62,034 nt of DNA from Cohnella thermotolerans DSM 17683 (GTDB lineage Bacteria; Bacillota; Bacilli; Paenibacillales; Paenibacillaceae): assembly GCF_000429825.1 (NCBI RefSeq), contig NZ_KE386961.1, forward strand, positions 29,702 to 91,735, given 5' to 3'. Below the pieces are notes generated by a model. The model was given only the letters and a program-made list of their open reading frames with translations, searched no databases and was not told the origin of the DNA. A program made the position numbers and the translations under genes. Of the stretch, positions 8,743-20,985 are shown piece by piece; position 1 is the first letter of the stretch; each line of letters begins with the position of its first letter.

Positions 8743-8897
8743 TCTGACTCCATGTCCGGGATAAAAAGATTTTTTCTCTCTTAGAAAAGATTCGAGTTTC
8801 GACTCCCTTTTCCTGTCTCGTTCCGAAAAAAAGGGACTTTTGTCGCAATTCCGTATCGATTGTCGAAGCCGCCCGCAGCACCTCTCCTGAGACGGCC

Positions 8898-8950
8898 TTA
8901 AAAAGCCGACAGACCTCCTGCCTACCTGCCCGGTAGATTCGGAGGTCTGT
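8898..8950 (-). terminator. Terminator of the nuo operon
   Basis: Perfect 10-bp stem ACAGACCTCC/GGAGGTCTGT (8909-8918, 8941-8950) with a nested CTACC/GGTAG stem. On the minus strand it is followed by CGGCTTTTT, 31 bases past the nuoN stop. Confidence 0.9.
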
Positions 8951-8980
8951 ACGGGTGCCGATCGCTCGGCCTTTGCCATC

Positions 8981-10522
8981 CTATCTTGTTAAGAAATCCG
9001 CCGATAGCGAGAAAATATCGTTAATCCAATCCAGAATCGGCTTGGGCAGAATGCCCAGCGCGACGGAGGCCGCGGCGCACAGCCAGATGACGATGCCGGA
9101 CGGAACCGGCACGGTTGCCGGGGGCTCGGTTTCGCCGCTGCGCATGTACATCTGCCGGATGAACGAGAAATAGACGTAATAGGATACGACCGTCGTGACG
9201 AGCAAAATCGCCGCCAGCCAATAGCTTCGCGTCTGCACCGTGCCGAACAAAATGAAGAGCTTCCCGAAGAAGCCCCCCGTCACCGGCAGTCCGGCGAGCG
9301 AGCAGAGCAGCACGGTCATCGCGCCCGCCGTCCATGGAGCGCGGTGGTACAGACCCGCGAACGCCGACAGCTCTTCATGCCCGGACGAGCGGGAGACGAC
9401 GGTCAGCACCGCGAACGCGCCGACATTCATGAAGAGGTACGCCAGCAAGTAATAAATAAACTCGGAAAACATCGACGAATGCAGATTGGTTACGTCCAGC
9501 GTCAGCGGAACGAGCAGGATGCCCGCGTTCGCCACGCCGGAGAGCGCGAGCAGCCGCTTGGCGTTCTGCTGCTTCATCGCCCCCGCGACGCCGACAATCA
9601 TGGCGGCAGCGGCGAGGACGGCGAGCGCGAGGAACAAGTCCTCCCGCACCTCCGTGTTGTCCGCGTAGGCGAAGAAGGCAGTGTTCAGAAAAATGCGGTA
9701 CACCATCGCAAACGCCGCGCCCTTGGCGACGACGGCCAGAAAGGCGGTAACCGGCGTCGGCGCCCCCTGGTAAACGTCCGGCGCCCAGGCGTGGAACGGC
9801 GCCAGCGCGAGTTTCAGGGCGAAGCCGACGATCATCAGGAAGAAGGCGACGTATACGAGCGCCCGGTACTCGGTCAGCGCCGTGCCCAGCGCCTGAGAGA
9901 TTAGCGTCAGGTTCGTCGTGCCGGTCACTCCGTACAGGAACGACATGCCGTACAGCACGAACGCCGAAGCCGTACCGCCCGTCACCACGTACTTAAACGC
10001 CGCTTCGCCCGACTGGCCGCTCCTTTTCCGGACCCCGACGAGCACGTAAGAGGTAATGCCGAGCAGTTCCATCCCGATGAACAGCGTGATCATGTCGCCG
10101 GAGGAAGCCATCACCATCGCGCCGATGACGGCGGGCAGAAACAGATAGTAGAATTCGCCCTTGATCGGGACGTCCTCTCTCCTAACCGTTCCGAGCGAAG
10201 CCAGCAAGATCAGCGCCGACGCCCCGAGGAAGACGAGCTTCAGCAAATTGCCGAAGTCGTCGACGCGATAGCTGCCGCCGAGCACGTTCCGGACCGGCTG
10301 CTCCCCCGCGTCGGCGGCCGCCTGCAAATCGTGAAGATGCCAGCCGACGAAGACGCCGGCGACGAGCAATCCGGCAAGCGCCCCCCAGCCGATAACGTCC
10401 CGGTTTACGCGGCCGGGCAAGAGCAGGTCGACGACGGCGAGCAGAAGCGTGGCGGCGGCCAGGGCGAGCTCCGGGGCGAGATACCAGGCGTCGCTCCACG
10501 CCAAAGTCTGCAAAGCTTCCAT
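8981..10522 (-). CDS. nuoN: NADH-quinone oxidoreductase subunit N
   Basis: Antiporter-like membrane subunit of respiratory complex I. At 513 residues and very hydrophobic (about 14 segments), it has the family's usual length. Conserved charged helices are visible, e.g. GFALKLALAPFHAWAPDVYQGAP with the proton-channel Lys. It is the last gene of the operon. It begins 2 bases after the nuoM stop, and its ribosome binding site lies inside nuoM. Confidence 0.95.
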   Translation of the reverse strand: MEALQTLAWSDAWYLAPELALAAATLLLAVVDLLLPGRVNRDVIGWGALAGLLVAGVFVGWHLHDLQAAADAGEQPVRNVLGGSYRVDDFGNLLKLVFLGASALILLASLGTVRREDVPIKGEFYYLFLPAVIGAMVMASSGDMITLFIGMELLGITSYVLVGVRKRSGQSGEAAFKYVVTGGTASAFVLYGMSFLYGVTGTTNLTLISQALGTALTEYRALVYVAFFLMIVGFALKLALAPFHAWAPDVYQGAPTPVTAFLAVVAKGAAFAMVYRIFLNTAFFAYADNTEVREDLFLALAVLAAAAMIVGVAGAMKQQNAKRLLALSGVANAGILLVPLTLDVTNLHSSMFSEFIYYLLAYLFMNVGAFAVLTVVSRSSGHEELSAFAGLYHRAPWTAGAMTVLLCSLAGLPVTGGFFGKLFILFGTVQTRSYWLAAILLVTTVVSYYVYFSFIRQMYMRSGETEPPATVPVPSGIVIWLCAAASVALGILPKPILDWINDIFSLSADFLTR

Positions 10523-10524
10523 GT

Positions 10525-12134
10525 TCAGCCCCCCACCCTCGTCTGAAGTTCCTTGAGCAATCCGTCGAACCCGTGCTGCATCAGATCGGTCAGCAAGGAC
10601 GGATAAATGCCCAGCAGCACGATGAGCGCCGTCAGAACGACCATCGGCAGCGCCTCGACGAACCGTGCGTCCTTCAGGCCGGCGAAGCGCTCAGGCAGCG
10701 GGCCGTTCGTGATGGCGAGTACGCTTCGCAGCACGTAGACGGCCGCGAGCAGCACGCCGATGACGCCGACCGCCGTTAACGCCTTCATCGAGCTGAACAA
10801 GCCGAGGAAGGACAGAAATTCGCCGACGAAACCGGACAGACCCGGCAATCCGAGCGACGCGAGCCCCGCCGTCAGCAGAATGCCCGACAGGAACGGCACC
10901 GTCTGCGCCAGCCCGCCCAACTCGTCGATGCGCGTCGTGCCCGTTCGCTCGTGCAAGCTGCCGACGAGAAGGAACAGCAGCGCGGAGATGAGGCCGTGCG
11001 AGACGGCTTGATAGATCGCGCCCTCGAAGCCCGTCTCGTTCAGCGACGCGATGCCCAGCAGCACGATGCCCATTTGGCTGACGCTGGAGTAGGCGAGCAC
11101 GAGCTTGAATTCTTTCTGAACGCAGGCAAGTACCGCTCCGTACAAAATATTGACGACGCCGATAATGGCGAGCACCGTCGACGAGGCGTGCAATTGCACG
11201 GGCAGCAGAAAGGCGGCGAAGCGGATGAGACCGTAAGCGCCCATCTTGAGCAAAATGCCGGAGTGGATCATGACCACGGCCGGCGGGGCTTCCGTGTGCA
11301 CCTTCAGCATCCACGTATGGAACGGGAACATCGGCAGCTTGATGCCGAACGCGACCAGCAGCAGAACGAACGCCGCCCACTTCAGATTCTCCGACAGGAA
11401 CATCGCGCTGTTCTGATGGGCCGCGGCGTTCGGATCCTTCAAATTGGCCAGCATCGTGTCGTAGCTGCCGCTGAAGATCAGCTCCGTTCCGCCGGACGTC
11501 TCCGCCGAGGAGAAGCCGAGCGTCGCGATCAGAATGAGGAACGCCAGCAGCATGACCGCCGAGCCGAGCCCGTTGTAAACGAGAAAGCGGTTGGCGGCCT
11601 TTTCCCGTCCGAAGTAGCCCCAGATGCCGATCAGGAAGAACATCGGCACGAGCGTCAGCTCGAAAAAGATGAAAAACAGCGTGACGTCCCGGGCCAGAAA
11701 CACGCCGTACATGCCCGTCTGCAGCAGAAGGAAGAGCGTAAAGTACGTTTTCCACCTTTTGCGGATGTGCACCGATGCCAGCGAAGCCATGGCCGCGACG
11801 ACGCCCGTCAGCAGAACGAGCGGCAGGGAGATGCCGTCGACGCCCAGCCGGTAGTCGAAGGCAAGCCGGTAAGACGCGACGTTCGCATGGAGACCGAAGG
11901 CCTCCGCGTTGAGCGGCACCGACAGCCACGTTCCCTGCTCCGCGAAGGCTTGCCCGCCGACGATCGGTTCGTACGAAGCGTAGAGCCAAAGGGCGAGCAG
12001 CAAGGGCACCACGGCAAAAAAGATAGCGGCTCCCCGCACCGCTCTGGCGTTGTAGCCGGGAAGAAACAGAACGACGAGCGAACCGAGCAGCGGAATCCAG
12101 ATAATCAGGGACAAGACCGGCAGGTTCTCCAGCA

Positions 12135-12135
<1 letters not shown>
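10525..12135 (-). CDS. nuoM: NADH-quinone oxidoreductase subunit M
   Basis: Second antiporter-like proton-pumping subunit, 536 residues. The family core FGIKLPMFPFHTWMLKVHTEAP, with its channel Lys and His, is present (the block is described here by its ends only: FGIKLPMF to HTEAP). The ATG at 12135 overlaps the nuoL stop (TGATG) and is 8 bases from AGGAGG; a GTG one codon upstream is less well spaced. Probably translationally coupled to nuoL. Confidence 0.95.
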
Positions 12136-14015
<1,880 letters not shown>

Positions 14016-14019
14016 GGCG

Positions 14020-14328
14020 TCACCTCCTCAATTCGTCGAATTCGTCCACATTCACCGTCGCCCGCCTGCGATACAGCGCAATCAGCACCGCAACGCCGAC
14101 GGCGGCTTCCGCAGCGGCGAGCGTCATGGCGAACAGCGAGAACACCTGCCCCGTCAGCGACGGGACGACGCCGTATTTGGAGAACGCGACCAGGTTCAGG
14201 TTCGCCGCGTTCAGCATCAATTCGATGGAGAGCAGAACGATGATGGCGTTGCGCTTGGTCAGCACGCCGTACAGCCCGATGCAGAACAGCACGGCGGCCA
14301 GCGTCAGGTAGGAAGCCAGCATGCTCAC
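14020..14328 (-). CDS. nuoK: NADH-quinone oxidoreductase subunit K
   Basis: 102-residue three-helix membrane subunit. The two conserved buried Glu residues are seen in [14 protein letters not shown] and in the [10 protein letters not shown] segment. The start is a GTG at 14328, because GGAGG lies 10 bases upstream and GTGA overlaps the nuoJ stop; an ATG two codons later is too far from it. Confidence 0.93.
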   Translation of the reverse strand: MSMLASYLTLAAVLFCIGLYGVLTKRNAIIVLLSIELMLNAANLNLVAFSKYGVVPSLTGQVFSLFAMTLAAAEAAVGVAVLIALYRRRATVNVDEFDELRR

Positions 14329-14849
14329 GGTTGATCTTCCTCCCTCTTGGCGAGCGCAACCGCTCCGATGAAGGCCACCGTCAGGAGCACCGACACCAGC
14401 TCGAACGGAATCGCGTACGTGGAATAAAGAAGCTTGCCGATGCTCAGCGTATTGTTGTCCGGAAGCGGAACGTCCGGCTTGGCGAACCCGGCGCTGCGGA
14501 TCGCGTAGAACAGAATGCCGAACAGGCACAGGCATCCGATCGCCGCCAGCGTCTCGAGCAGCGGTCGTCCCCGCTCCTGCCCTTCGCTCTGATGCTTCGT
14601 CATCATGATGCCGAAGATCATCAGAATCGTCACCGCCCCGACGTACAGCAGCACTTGCACGAAGGCGACGAATTCGGCTTGCAGGACGACGTACAGCCCC
14701 GCCAGCGAGACGAAGGTGAACGCCAGGGATAGCGCCATATGCACGACTTTGGTGAAATTGACGGCCAGCACCGCTCCGACGATCGCGCAAACGGCGAGCA
14801 GGAAGAAGGCGAAAAATTCCCCGGTAAAGTCGATGTTAAAGTTGAGCAC
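14325..14849 (-). CDS. nuoJ: NADH-quinone oxidoreductase subunit J
   Basis: 174 residues with five predicted membrane segments. The conserved [19 protein letters not shown] block forms the third helix with its pi-bulge in complex I. It begins 3 bases after nuoI and overlaps nuoK by 4 bases. Confidence 0.94.
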   Translation of the reverse strand: MLNFNIDFTGEFFAFFLLAVCAIVGAVLAVNFTKVVHMALSLAFTFVSLAGLYVVLQAEFVAFVQVLLYVGAVTILMIFGIMMTKHQSEGQERGRPLLETLAAIGCLCLFGILFYAIRSAGFAKPDVPLPDNNTLSIGKLLYSTYAIPFELVSVLLTVAFIGAVALAKREEDQP

Positions 14850-14852
14850 GGC

Positions 14853-15308
14853 TTATTTCGCGCCTCCTCTCTGGGGAGCCCCGATGTTGTTGTTGTCCTG
14901 GCGGACGTTCGTGTTGTTGCCGTACAGCCAGTCGCGGTCCTTGAACAGATCGTCGCGGCTGTAGGCGGCCAGCTCGAAGTTGTTCGTCATGACGATCGCT
15001 TCGGTCGGGCACACCTCCGTGCAGAGATCGCACAGGATGCAAATTTCGAAGTTGATATCGAACGTATCGATGACTTTGCCCTTTTTCTCCGGATCCGGAT
15101 TGGGCTTGCCCGTCAGCGTGATGCATTCCGTCGGACATATGCGCGCGCACTGGTTGCAAACGATGCATTTGTCCGGCTCGAAATACTGGATGCCGCGGAA
15201 CCGGTCCGGCATTTCGATCGGGACGTCCGGGTACTTGAGCGTCACCTTCTTGCTTCCCATCGTTTTCAGCGTGACGCCGAGCCCTTTAAGCATGCCCGTT
15301 CCTTTCAT
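14853..15308 (-). CDS. nuoI: NADH-quinone oxidoreductase subunit I (two 4Fe-4S clusters)
   Basis: 151-residue peripheral-arm subunit that carries clusters N6a and N6b. Two ferredoxin motifs are visible: CIVCNQCARICP and CILCDLCTEVCP. The C-terminal tail is polar and Asn-rich. AGGAGG is 9 bases before the ATG. It transfers electrons towards NuoB near the quinone site. Confidence 0.96.
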   Translation of the reverse strand: MKGTGMLKGLGVTLKTMGSKKVTLKYPDVPIEMPDRFRGIQYFEPDKCIVCNQCARICPTECITLTGKPNPDPEKKGKVIDTFDINFEICILCDLCTEVCPTEAIVMTNNFELAAYSRDDLFKDRDWLYGNNTNVRQDNNNIGAPQRGGAK

Positions 15309-15313
15309 CCTCG

Positions 15314-16330
15314 TCAGCCTCCTTTACCGAACCATTCGATCCCGAGCGCCGTCAGGAAAATATTCGCGATCGCCAGCGGAAGCAGCACCTTCCAGGCGAG
15401 CCCCATGAGCTGGTCGACGCGAAGCCTCGGCAGCGTGGCGCGGATCCAAAACAGGAAGAACACGATGCAAGCGAACTTGAGCGCGAACCAGATGAGCCCG
15501 GGAATGAAATCGAGCTGCGGAAAAGGAGGATTCCATCCCCCGAGGAACAGAATCGTCCCCAGACAGGCGATCGCGTACACGTAGATGTACTCCGACAGCA
15601 TGAAGAAAGCGAAACGGAAGCCGCTGTACTCGACATGGTAGCCCGCGACGAGCTCCGACTCCGCTTCGGGAAGGTCGAACGGCGTCCGGTTCAGCTCCGA
15701 CACCGCGGCGACGACGAAGACGGCGAAGCCGACGATTTGCGGAATGAAGTTCCAATGCCAGAAGTAGCCGGCCTGGTGAAGGACGATGTCCCGCAGGTTA
15801 AGGCTGCCCGCCATCATCGCGACGCCGACGACGGACATGACGAGCGGCACCTCGTAGCTGATCATCTGGGCCGCGGAGCGCATTCCGCCGAGCAAGGCGT
15901 ACTTGTTGTTGGACGCCCAGCCCGCGATGACGATGGCGATGGTCGTGATGCCGGAGAGGGCGATGTAATACAGGAAGCCGACGTTCAGGTCGGCGAACTG
16001 CAGGTGAAGTCCGTAAGGAATGATCGCCAGCACGAGAAAAGAAGGCATGAACGCCAGCGCGGGGGCGAGAATGAACAGCGCTTTGTCGGCTTTGGCCGGA
16101 ATCGTATCCTCCTTGAGCAGCAGCTTGGCGACGTCCGCCACCGTCTGCAGCAGCCCGAGCGGCCCGGTGCGGTTCGGGCCCTGGCGGAACTGCATCCACC
16201 CGATCACCTTGCGCTCGAAGTAAATGGCGTAGGTGACGAACAGAATGACGACAGCGAGCACCGCAAGCGCTCCGAGCAGGAAAATGCCCGCGTGCCCCCA
16301 CGATACGGGAGAGTCCCAGTAACGCTGCAT
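15314..16330 (-). CDS. nuoH: NADH-quinone oxidoreductase subunit H
   Basis: 338-residue membrane subunit (eight helices) that forms the quinone chamber with NuoB and NuoD. Typical blocks are YFERKVIGWMQFRQGPNR near the N-terminus and NRTPFDLPEAESELVAG later. The ATG at 16330 overlaps the nuoD stop (TGATG), with GGAGG 10 bases upstream. Confidence 0.96.
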   Translation of the reverse strand: MQRYWDSPVSWGHAGIFLLGALAVLAVVILFVTYAIYFERKVIGWMQFRQGPNRTGPLGLLQTVADVAKLLLKEDTIPAKADKALFILAPALAFMPSFLVLAIIPYGLHLQFADLNVGFLYYIALSGITTIAIVIAGWASNNKYALLGGMRSAAQMISYEVPLVMSVVGVAMMAGSLNLRDIVLHQAGYFWHWNFIPQIVGFAVFVVAAVSELNRTPFDLPEAESELVAGYHVEYSGFRFAFFMLSEYIYVYAIACLGTILFLGGWNPPFPQLDFIPGLIWFALKFACIVFFLFWIRATLPRLRVDQLMGLAWKVLLPLAIANIFLTALGIEWFGKGG

Positions 16331-17430
16331 CAGCAGTCCACCTCCCCGAGCACGATATCGATGCCGCCGAGAATCGTCACCAGATTCGTCATGCTCTCGC
16401 CGACGAGCAGCTTGGGCAGAATTTGCAGGTTCACGAACGAAGGCCTGCGGAACTTGAGCCGGTACGGCTCGGCTTTGCCTTTGGAGACGATATAGCAGCC
16501 GATCTCGCCGCGCGGCGATTCGATCCGCACGTAGATCTCGCCGGCCGGCGGCCGGATGACGCGGGGAACTTTGCCCATCGTCTCCCCGCCCTCCGGGAAC
16601 TGCTCCAAGGCCTGCTCCAGAATGCGCAGGCTCTGGCGGATTTCCGCCATGCGGACGAGGTAGCGGTCGTAGCAGTCGCCGTTTTGGCCCACCGGGACGT
16701 CGAACTCGAAGCGGTCGTACAGGCTGTAGGGCTCGTTTTTGCGCAAATCCCACTTCACCCCGGTCGATCGAAGGTTCGCTCCGGACAGTCCGTAAGCGAT
16801 GGCCGTCTCGGCGTCGTAAGCGCCGATGCCCTTGATCCGCGACAGGAAAATTTCGTTGCCGCTGACGAGATCGTCGTATTCCTCCAGCCTGCCGTACATC
16901 GACCGGACGAAGTCCTTGACCTTGTCGATCCAGCCTTCGGGAGCGTCCCATTTGACGCCGCCGACGCGCATGTAGTTATAGGTGAGGCGGGCACCGCACA
17001 GCTCGTTGAACAGCTGCAAGATCCGCTCCCGGTCGTTGAACGCGTACAGGAACGGGCTCAGCGCCCCGATGTCGAGCAGGTAAGTTCCCCACCAGACGAG
17101 ATGGCTGGCGACCCGCTGCAGCTCCATGACGATGAGCCTTAGAAATTCGGCCCGCTCCGGCACTTCCAGCCCCATCATCTTCTCGACGGCGTGGACGAGC
17201 ACGTAATTGTTGGTCATGGCGGACACGTAGTCCATCCGGTCGGTGTAAGGGATGATCTGCGTATAATTCAAATTCTCGGCCAGCTTCTCGGTGCCCCGGT
17301 GCAAATAGCCCATCACCGGCGTGGCCTCGGTAATGATCTCCCCGTCGAGCTTGACGATGATGCGGAACACCCCGTGGGTGCTCGGATGCTGGGGGCCGAC
17401 GTTCAGCAGCAGTTCTTCGGTACGAATCAT
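16330..17430 (-). CDS. nuoD: NADH-quinone oxidoreductase subunit D
   Basis: 366-residue 49-kDa-type subunit, related to [NiFe]-hydrogenase large subunits, that lines the quinone-binding cavity. The signature NVGPQHPSTHGVFR is at the N-terminus and HRGTEKLAE follows. It is a separate gene from nuoC, which starts 7 bases upstream of it, rather than the nuoCD fusion of enterobacteria. Confidence 0.96.
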   Translation of the reverse strand: MIRTEELLLNVGPQHPSTHGVFRIIVKLDGEIITEATPVMGYLHRGTEKLAENLNYTQIIPYTDRMDYVSAMTNNYVLVHAVEKMMGLEVPERAEFLRLIVMELQRVASHLVWWGTYLLDIGALSPFLYAFNDRERILQLFNELCGARLTYNYMRVGGVKWDAPEGWIDKVKDFVRSMYGRLEEYDDLVSGNEIFLSRIKGIGAYDAETAIAYGLSGANLRSTGVKWDLRKNEPYSLYDRFEFDVPVGQNGDCYDRYLVRMAEIRQSLRILEQALEQFPEGGETMGKVPRVIRPPAGEIYVRIESPRGEIGCYIVSKGKAEPYRLKFRRPSFVNLQILPKLLVGESMTNLVTILGGIDIVLGEVDC

Positions 17431-17437
17431 GCCCTAG

Positions 17438-18244
17438 TCACACCTCCGGATCGAGCGGCGCGTAATCTTTGCGCAGCGGATGGCCGACCCAGTCGTCGGG
17501 CATCATGATGCGGCGAAGATCGGGATGGCCGGGAAAATCGATGCCGAGCAGGTCGTAAATTTCCCGCTCGTTCCAGTTCGCGGTCGGCCAGATCGGCGTC
17601 ACCGACGGGACGGACGGCCGCTCGCGGTCGGTGCGGACCTTCACCGCATAGACGTGGCCGCTGTCCATGCTGAGCAGATGGTAGACAACCTCCATATGCG
17701 TCTCGTGGTCGACGCCCGCTACGTTGCGCAAATAATTGATGCCCAGCTCCGGATGGGTGCGAAACAACTGGGCGCAGGCGTACCAGCGTTCCGGCTTGAC
17801 GACGATCGTCGGCAGATGGCCGTTCGGCTCGTTGATGGACGCCTCAAGCACGGCGTCCTCCGCCACCCGCTCGCGCAGCAGCTGCACGGCGCGGTCGAGC
17901 CGCGGCTGATTCGGCGACGGCGGCGGGGGCGGCGGCGCGTCCGCCGCGGGAGCGTCGCCGCCGGCCGCCGGCGCGGGCTTGGCGGCGGCTTGCGCGGCCG
18001 CGGCCTTGGCCGCCTCGCGCGCCTCCAGCGCCGCTTTGCGCCGGGCGGCCTTCTCCTCGTCCGTCTCCTTGCGGCGGACGGGAGCTTCCGGCGCCGCCTC
18101 GGGAGCGGCCGCAGGCCCGCTTGCGGGCGCCGCCTCGGTTGAAAGCGCTTCGACGGCAGACTCTGCGGAACGTTCCGAAGCTTCGGCAGCCCCTTCCGGC
18201 CCGTTCGCTTCCGCCGGCGACTTCGGCTTCTCCTCCTCGCTCAT
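17438..18244 (-). CDS. nuoC: NADH-quinone oxidoreductase subunit C with a long acidic/Ala-rich N-terminus
   Basis: 268 residues. Only about the last 150 form the conserved 30-kDa domain (ending [13 protein letters not shown], then [14 protein letters not shown]). The first 115 or so are low complexity: Glu/Ala/Pro-rich with a Lys/Arg/Ala helix-prone stretch and a PPPPPP run, and are probably disordered or coiled. Similar extensions occur in Bacillus NuoC. The ATG overlaps the nuoB stop (ATGA). Confidence 0.93.
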   Translation of the reverse strand: MSEEEKPKSPAEANGPEGAAEASERSAESAVEALSTEAAPASGPAAAPEAAPEAPVRRKETDEEKAARRKAALEAREAAKAAAAQAAAKPAPAAGGDAPAADAPPPPPPSPNQPRLDRAVQLLRERVAEDAVLEASINEPNGHLPTIVVKPERWYACAQLFRTHPELGINYLRNVAGVDHETHMEVVYHLLSMDSGHVYAVKVRTDRERPSVPSVTPIWPTANWNEREIYDLLGIDFPGHPDLRRIMMPDDWVGHPLRKDYAPLDPEV

Positions 18245-18759
18245 GCATTCGTCACCCGCTTCCCGGTTCTGGCCTCGTAGCGGATTTTCTCCTGCAGCTT
18301 GTTAATGCCGTAAATGAGCGCCGCCGGATTCGGCGGGCAGCCCGGAATATACACGTCGACAGGGACGATCTGATCCACGCCTTTGATAACGGAATAGGAC
18401 TTGACATAAGGGCCTCCGGCCGTCGCGCAAGAGCCCATTGCGATGACCCACTTCGGCTCCGGCATCTGGTCGTACAGCCTGCGGAGCAGCGGCCCCATCT
18501 TCTTCGTCACGGTGCCCGAGACGATCATCACGTCCGCCTGGCGGGGAGAGGTGCGGAACATGACGCCGAAGCGGTCGAGGTCGTAATGCGGCGCCCCCGC
18601 CGCCATCATCTCGATGGCGCAGCACGCCAGCCCGAACGTAAGCGGCCACAGCGAGTTGCTGCGCACCCAGCCTTTCAACGATTCGATACTGCCGATGAAG
18701 ACGTTGCGCTCCAGTTCCTGCACGTCTTCCGGGGAAATCTTCGTCAAATCGAATTCCAT
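18241..18759 (-). CDS. nuoB: NADH-quinone oxidoreductase subunit B
   Basis: 172 residues, carrying the terminal 4Fe-4S cluster N2 next to the quinone. The ligands are visible: the tandem Cys in ACCAIEM, Cys in [10 protein letters not shown], and Cys in [10 protein letters not shown]. The gene overlaps the end of nuoA by 16 bases and has GGAGG inside nuoA. Confidence 0.96.
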   Translation of the reverse strand: MEFDLTKISPEDVQELERNVFIGSIESLKGWVRSNSLWPLTFGLACCAIEMMAAGAPHYDLDRFGVMFRTSPRQADVMIVSGTVTKKMGPLLRRLYDQMPEPKWVIAMGSCATAGGPYVKSYSVIKGVDQIVPVDVYIPGCPPNPAALIYGINKLQEKIRYEARTGKRVTNA

Positions 18760-19115
18760 TGCAGCACCTTCTTCCTCCAGGCGTATATGAGGCCGATCAA
18801 CAGCAACCCGACGAACAGGGCCATCTCCGCAAGCGCAAAAAGGCCGAGTTGCTTGTACGCAACGGCCCAGGGATAGAGGAACACGGTCTCCGCATCGAAA
18901 ATGACGAACATTAACGCGTACAAATAATACCTGACGTTAAAACGGATCTGGCTGTCTCCCACCGGATCGTTGCCGCTCTCGTAGGTAGTCTCTTTCTCCG
19001 GGGTCGGCCTGCTCGGACGCAACAGCTTGCCGAGCCACAGCACGACGATCGGAAACGCGATGCCCAAAAGCAGAAACACGGTAACAATGACGTACTGATT
19101 CGCGTATTTCTCCAC
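18744..19115 (-). CDS. nuoA: NADH-quinone oxidoreductase subunit A
   Basis: 123-residue, three-helix membrane subunit. Conserved blocks: [10 protein letters not shown] and [14 protein letters not shown]. The start is a GTG at 19115, with GGAGG 7 bases upstream; the reading frame is open further upstream but without homology. First gene of an 11-gene operon that lacks nuoE, F and G, so the electron donor is not the usual NADH module. Confidence 0.94.
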   Translation of the reverse strand: MEKYANQYVIVTVFLLLGIAFPIVVLWLGKLLRPSRPTPEKETTYESGNDPVGDSQIRFNVRYYLYALMFVIFDAETVFLYPWAVAYKQLGLFALAEMALFVGLLLIGLIYAWRKKVLQWNSI

Positions 19116-19175
19116 ACCATCGCCTCCGGCAGTCGGGAATGAAGAGACTGCATGTGCTGGGAAATTTCCCCCACA

Positions 19176-19204
19176 ATTATAACAAAAGCCCCCCAAGGCG
19201 TCCA
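19176..19204 (-). promoter_or_regulatory. Sigma-A promoter of the nuo operon
   Basis: Minus strand: TGGACG (19199-19204), 17-bp spacer, TATAAT (19176-19181). About 60 bases of leader precede the nuoA GTG. Confidence 0.7.
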
Positions 19205-19355
19205 TGATTAAAGCGTTTGCACGATTCGACGGCAAGCTTTGCTCCGACATCCCCCGAATTTTCTTCGAAAAAGGGGGCGCTTCAAGCCAATAACGGCATC
19301 TGCGGACCGCCAGCTTCACTAGCCCAAACTTCCGCTCGCCTCGTACGGCACGAAC

Positions 19356-19394
19356 AAAGCGCCACCCGCTCGAGACCGGGCGGATGGCGCTTTT
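19356..19394 (-). terminator. Terminator of dps
   Basis: Hairpin AAGCGCCA-CCGC...GCGGGTGGCGCTTT, with T residues following on both strands. It may act in both directions. Confidence 0.75.
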
Positions 19395-19422
19395 GCGGCT
19401 TATAGCCGGCTCCGGGCCAGGC

Positions 19423-19878
19423 TTACGCTTTGACGGGCAGCCCTTGGGCGGTCGCCGTCAGCATCCAGATCTGCTTCTGCAGTTCCTCGGTGTGGCCGCC
19501 CAGGAAATCCGACGTAACCTTATCTCCGGATTCGTCCGCGAGATTCGCGGTCTCTTTCAGGCTGTCCGCCAGCTTCCGGAAGTCGCTGATGACCGCTTCG
19601 AGCATCTCGGTATCCGTCGATTCCTTGCCCGCTTCCGTCAGCAGCGTCTGGCCGAGATACTGCCTGAGCGAAGAGATCGGCCTGCCGCCGAGCGCCAGAA
19701 TGCGCTCCGCCACTTCGTCGAGCGAAGTCGCCGCGAATTCGTACAGTTCCTCGAATTTGGCGTGCAGCGCAAGAAAGTGGGGGCCGGTCACGTACCAGTG
19801 ATAATGGTGCAGCTTCGTATAGAGGACATTCCAGTCGGCCAGGTGAATGTTCAGTTTATCGACGATTTTTGGGTTCAC
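19423..19878 (-). CDS. dps: Dps family ferritin-like DNA-protection protein
   Basis: 151 residues. Dps proteins form 12-subunit shells that oxidise and store iron and protect DNA from peroxide. The ferroxidase signature is visible: His residues in [13 protein letters not shown], and Asp/Glu in the [10 protein letters not shown] segment and around [12 protein letters not shown]. The start is a GTG with GGGGAGGT 7 bases upstream. Monocistronic between two terminators. It lies beside the iron uptake unit, which fits a shared role in iron handling, but no Fur or PerR box was seen at its own promoter. Confidence 0.93.
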   Translation of the reverse strand: MNPKIVDKLNIHLADWNVLYTKLHHYHWYVTGPHFLALHAKFEELYEFAATSLDEVAERILALGGRPISSLRQYLGQTLLTEAGKESTDTEMLEAVISDFRKLADSLKETANLADESGDKVTSDFLGGHTEELQKQIWMLTATAQGLPVKA

Positions 19879-19910
19879 GATCCTTACCTCCCCGATAGCT
19901 TGGTTCCCAG

Positions 19911-19939
19911 ATAATGTGCCCAGAGAAGGAGGATCGCAA
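19911..19939 (-). promoter_or_regulatory. Candidate promoter of dps
   Basis: Minus strand: TTGCGA (19934-19939), 17-bp spacer, CATTAT (19911-19916). Confidence 0.5.
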
Positions 19940-19941
19940 AC

Positions 19942-19977
19942 AAAAAAAAACGTCCGGACGCGGCAGGCGTTCGAACG
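19942..19977 (-). terminator. Terminator of the iron permease operon
   Basis: Minus strand: CGTTCGAACG, a 7-base loop, CGTCCGGACG, then nine T residues. Confidence 0.88.
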
Positions 19978-19990
19978 TTCGGCCCGAAGT

Positions 19991-20944
19991 TCAGGCTCCC
20001 TGGCGCTGCTCCTTGCCGTTCACAAGGGCTGCGGTTTCGGCAGATTTGGTGGCGGCGGCTTTGGCGGATTTGCGGCGCGACAGCCCGATATAGAGGAGGA
20101 GCATATAGCCCCAATAAGCGGCCACTTCTTCGACGGACGGATTGTGGGAGTAGCCGAGGAACGCTTTGAAAAAGAGGCCCACTTGCCCGTTGATCAGCGG
20201 ATGGTGTCCCGTATCGCGAATGTAATGAAGCTCGTCGTTCGGGTGCTCCGGCATCAACCAGACGATGTTGTACACTTCCCCGATCTGTCCGCCCGCCGTA
20301 CGGTAGACCGAACCGATGACGCCGAGATCCTGCAGCATGCCGATCGCCTGGACGAGCAGCCCGGCCGAGATCAGCATGAGGAAGACGCTGGTCGCTTTGA
20401 AAAACTTGCCGATCGGAACGCGCTTGGCCCCTTTGAACATGACGAAGCCGAGAACGCCCGCGCAGATGACGCCGAGCAACGCTCCCCAGCTTGCCAGCGC
20501 GGACTGGATGTCGCCGCCTCCGATCGCCGCGAAGAAGAACACCGTCTCGACGCCTTCCCGCAGCGTGACGAGGAAGGAGTGAACGATCATGTTCAGCGCG
20601 CCGCCCGCCGTCAGGATGGTGGCGACCTTGCTTTCCACGCTCTGCTGGTAGGTGCGGTTCTGCTTGCTCATGAACAGAATCATATGCGTCAGCAGCCCGG
20701 TGGAAGCGAGCATAATGCCGATGCGAAGATAATTCTGGTTGGACATGCTTTCGTAACCGCTGAGCACGACCTGGAAAAGAAGCGCAACGCCGTAACTGGC
20801 CGCAATGGCCAATACGACGCCGGTCCATACCCACTTGTTCCAGCGGGTTTCGCCGATTTTCCGAATATAGGCCAGGATGACGCCCACGATCAGAATCGCT
20901 TCCATCGCTTCCCGGAACGTGATCAGGAAAGCCTGCATGTTCAT
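19991..20944 (-). CDS. FTR1/EfeU family high-affinity iron permease
   Basis: 317 residues with seven or so membrane segments. The two iron-relay motifs of the family are R11-E-A-M-E15 in the first helix and R129-E-G-V-E133 in the fourth. The family moves ferric iron across the membrane. In B. subtilis the permease partners EfeO and EfeB, but no EfeB-type peroxidase is present here. It is preceded after 41 bases by a gene for an exported helical protein and lies in a Fur-controlled operon. Confidence 0.9.
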   Translation of the reverse strand: MNMQAFLITFREAMEAILIVGVILAYIRKIGETRWNKWVWTGVVLAIAASYGVALLFQVVLSGYESMSNQNYLRIGIMLASTGLLTHMILFMSKQNRTYQQSVESKVATILTAGGALNMIVHSFLVTLREGVETVFFFAAIGGGDIQSALASWGALLGVICAGVLGFVMFKGAKRVPIGKFFKATSVFLMLISAGLLVQAIGMLQDLGVIGSVYRTAGGQIGEVYNIVWLMPEHPNDELHYIRDTGHHPLINGQVGLFFKAFLGYSHNPSVEEVAAYWGYMLLLYIGLSRRKSAKAAATKSAETAALVNGKEQRQGA

Positions 20945-20985
20945 GATGGTTCACTCCCGTCAATCATTGTTGCCTTGGGGCAACG

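Larger units (their letters stand above)
8672..8980. other. Intergenic region between the nuo operon and the subtilase gene
   Basis: It holds the nuo terminator (8898-8950) and a candidate promoter of the subtilase operon (8713-8742). Nothing else is recognised; the middle has A/T-rich runs. Confidence 0.6.
19116..19422. other. Intergenic region between dps and the nuo operon
   Basis: It holds the nuo promoter (19176-19204) and the dps terminator (19356-19394). Nothing else is recognised. Confidence 0.6.
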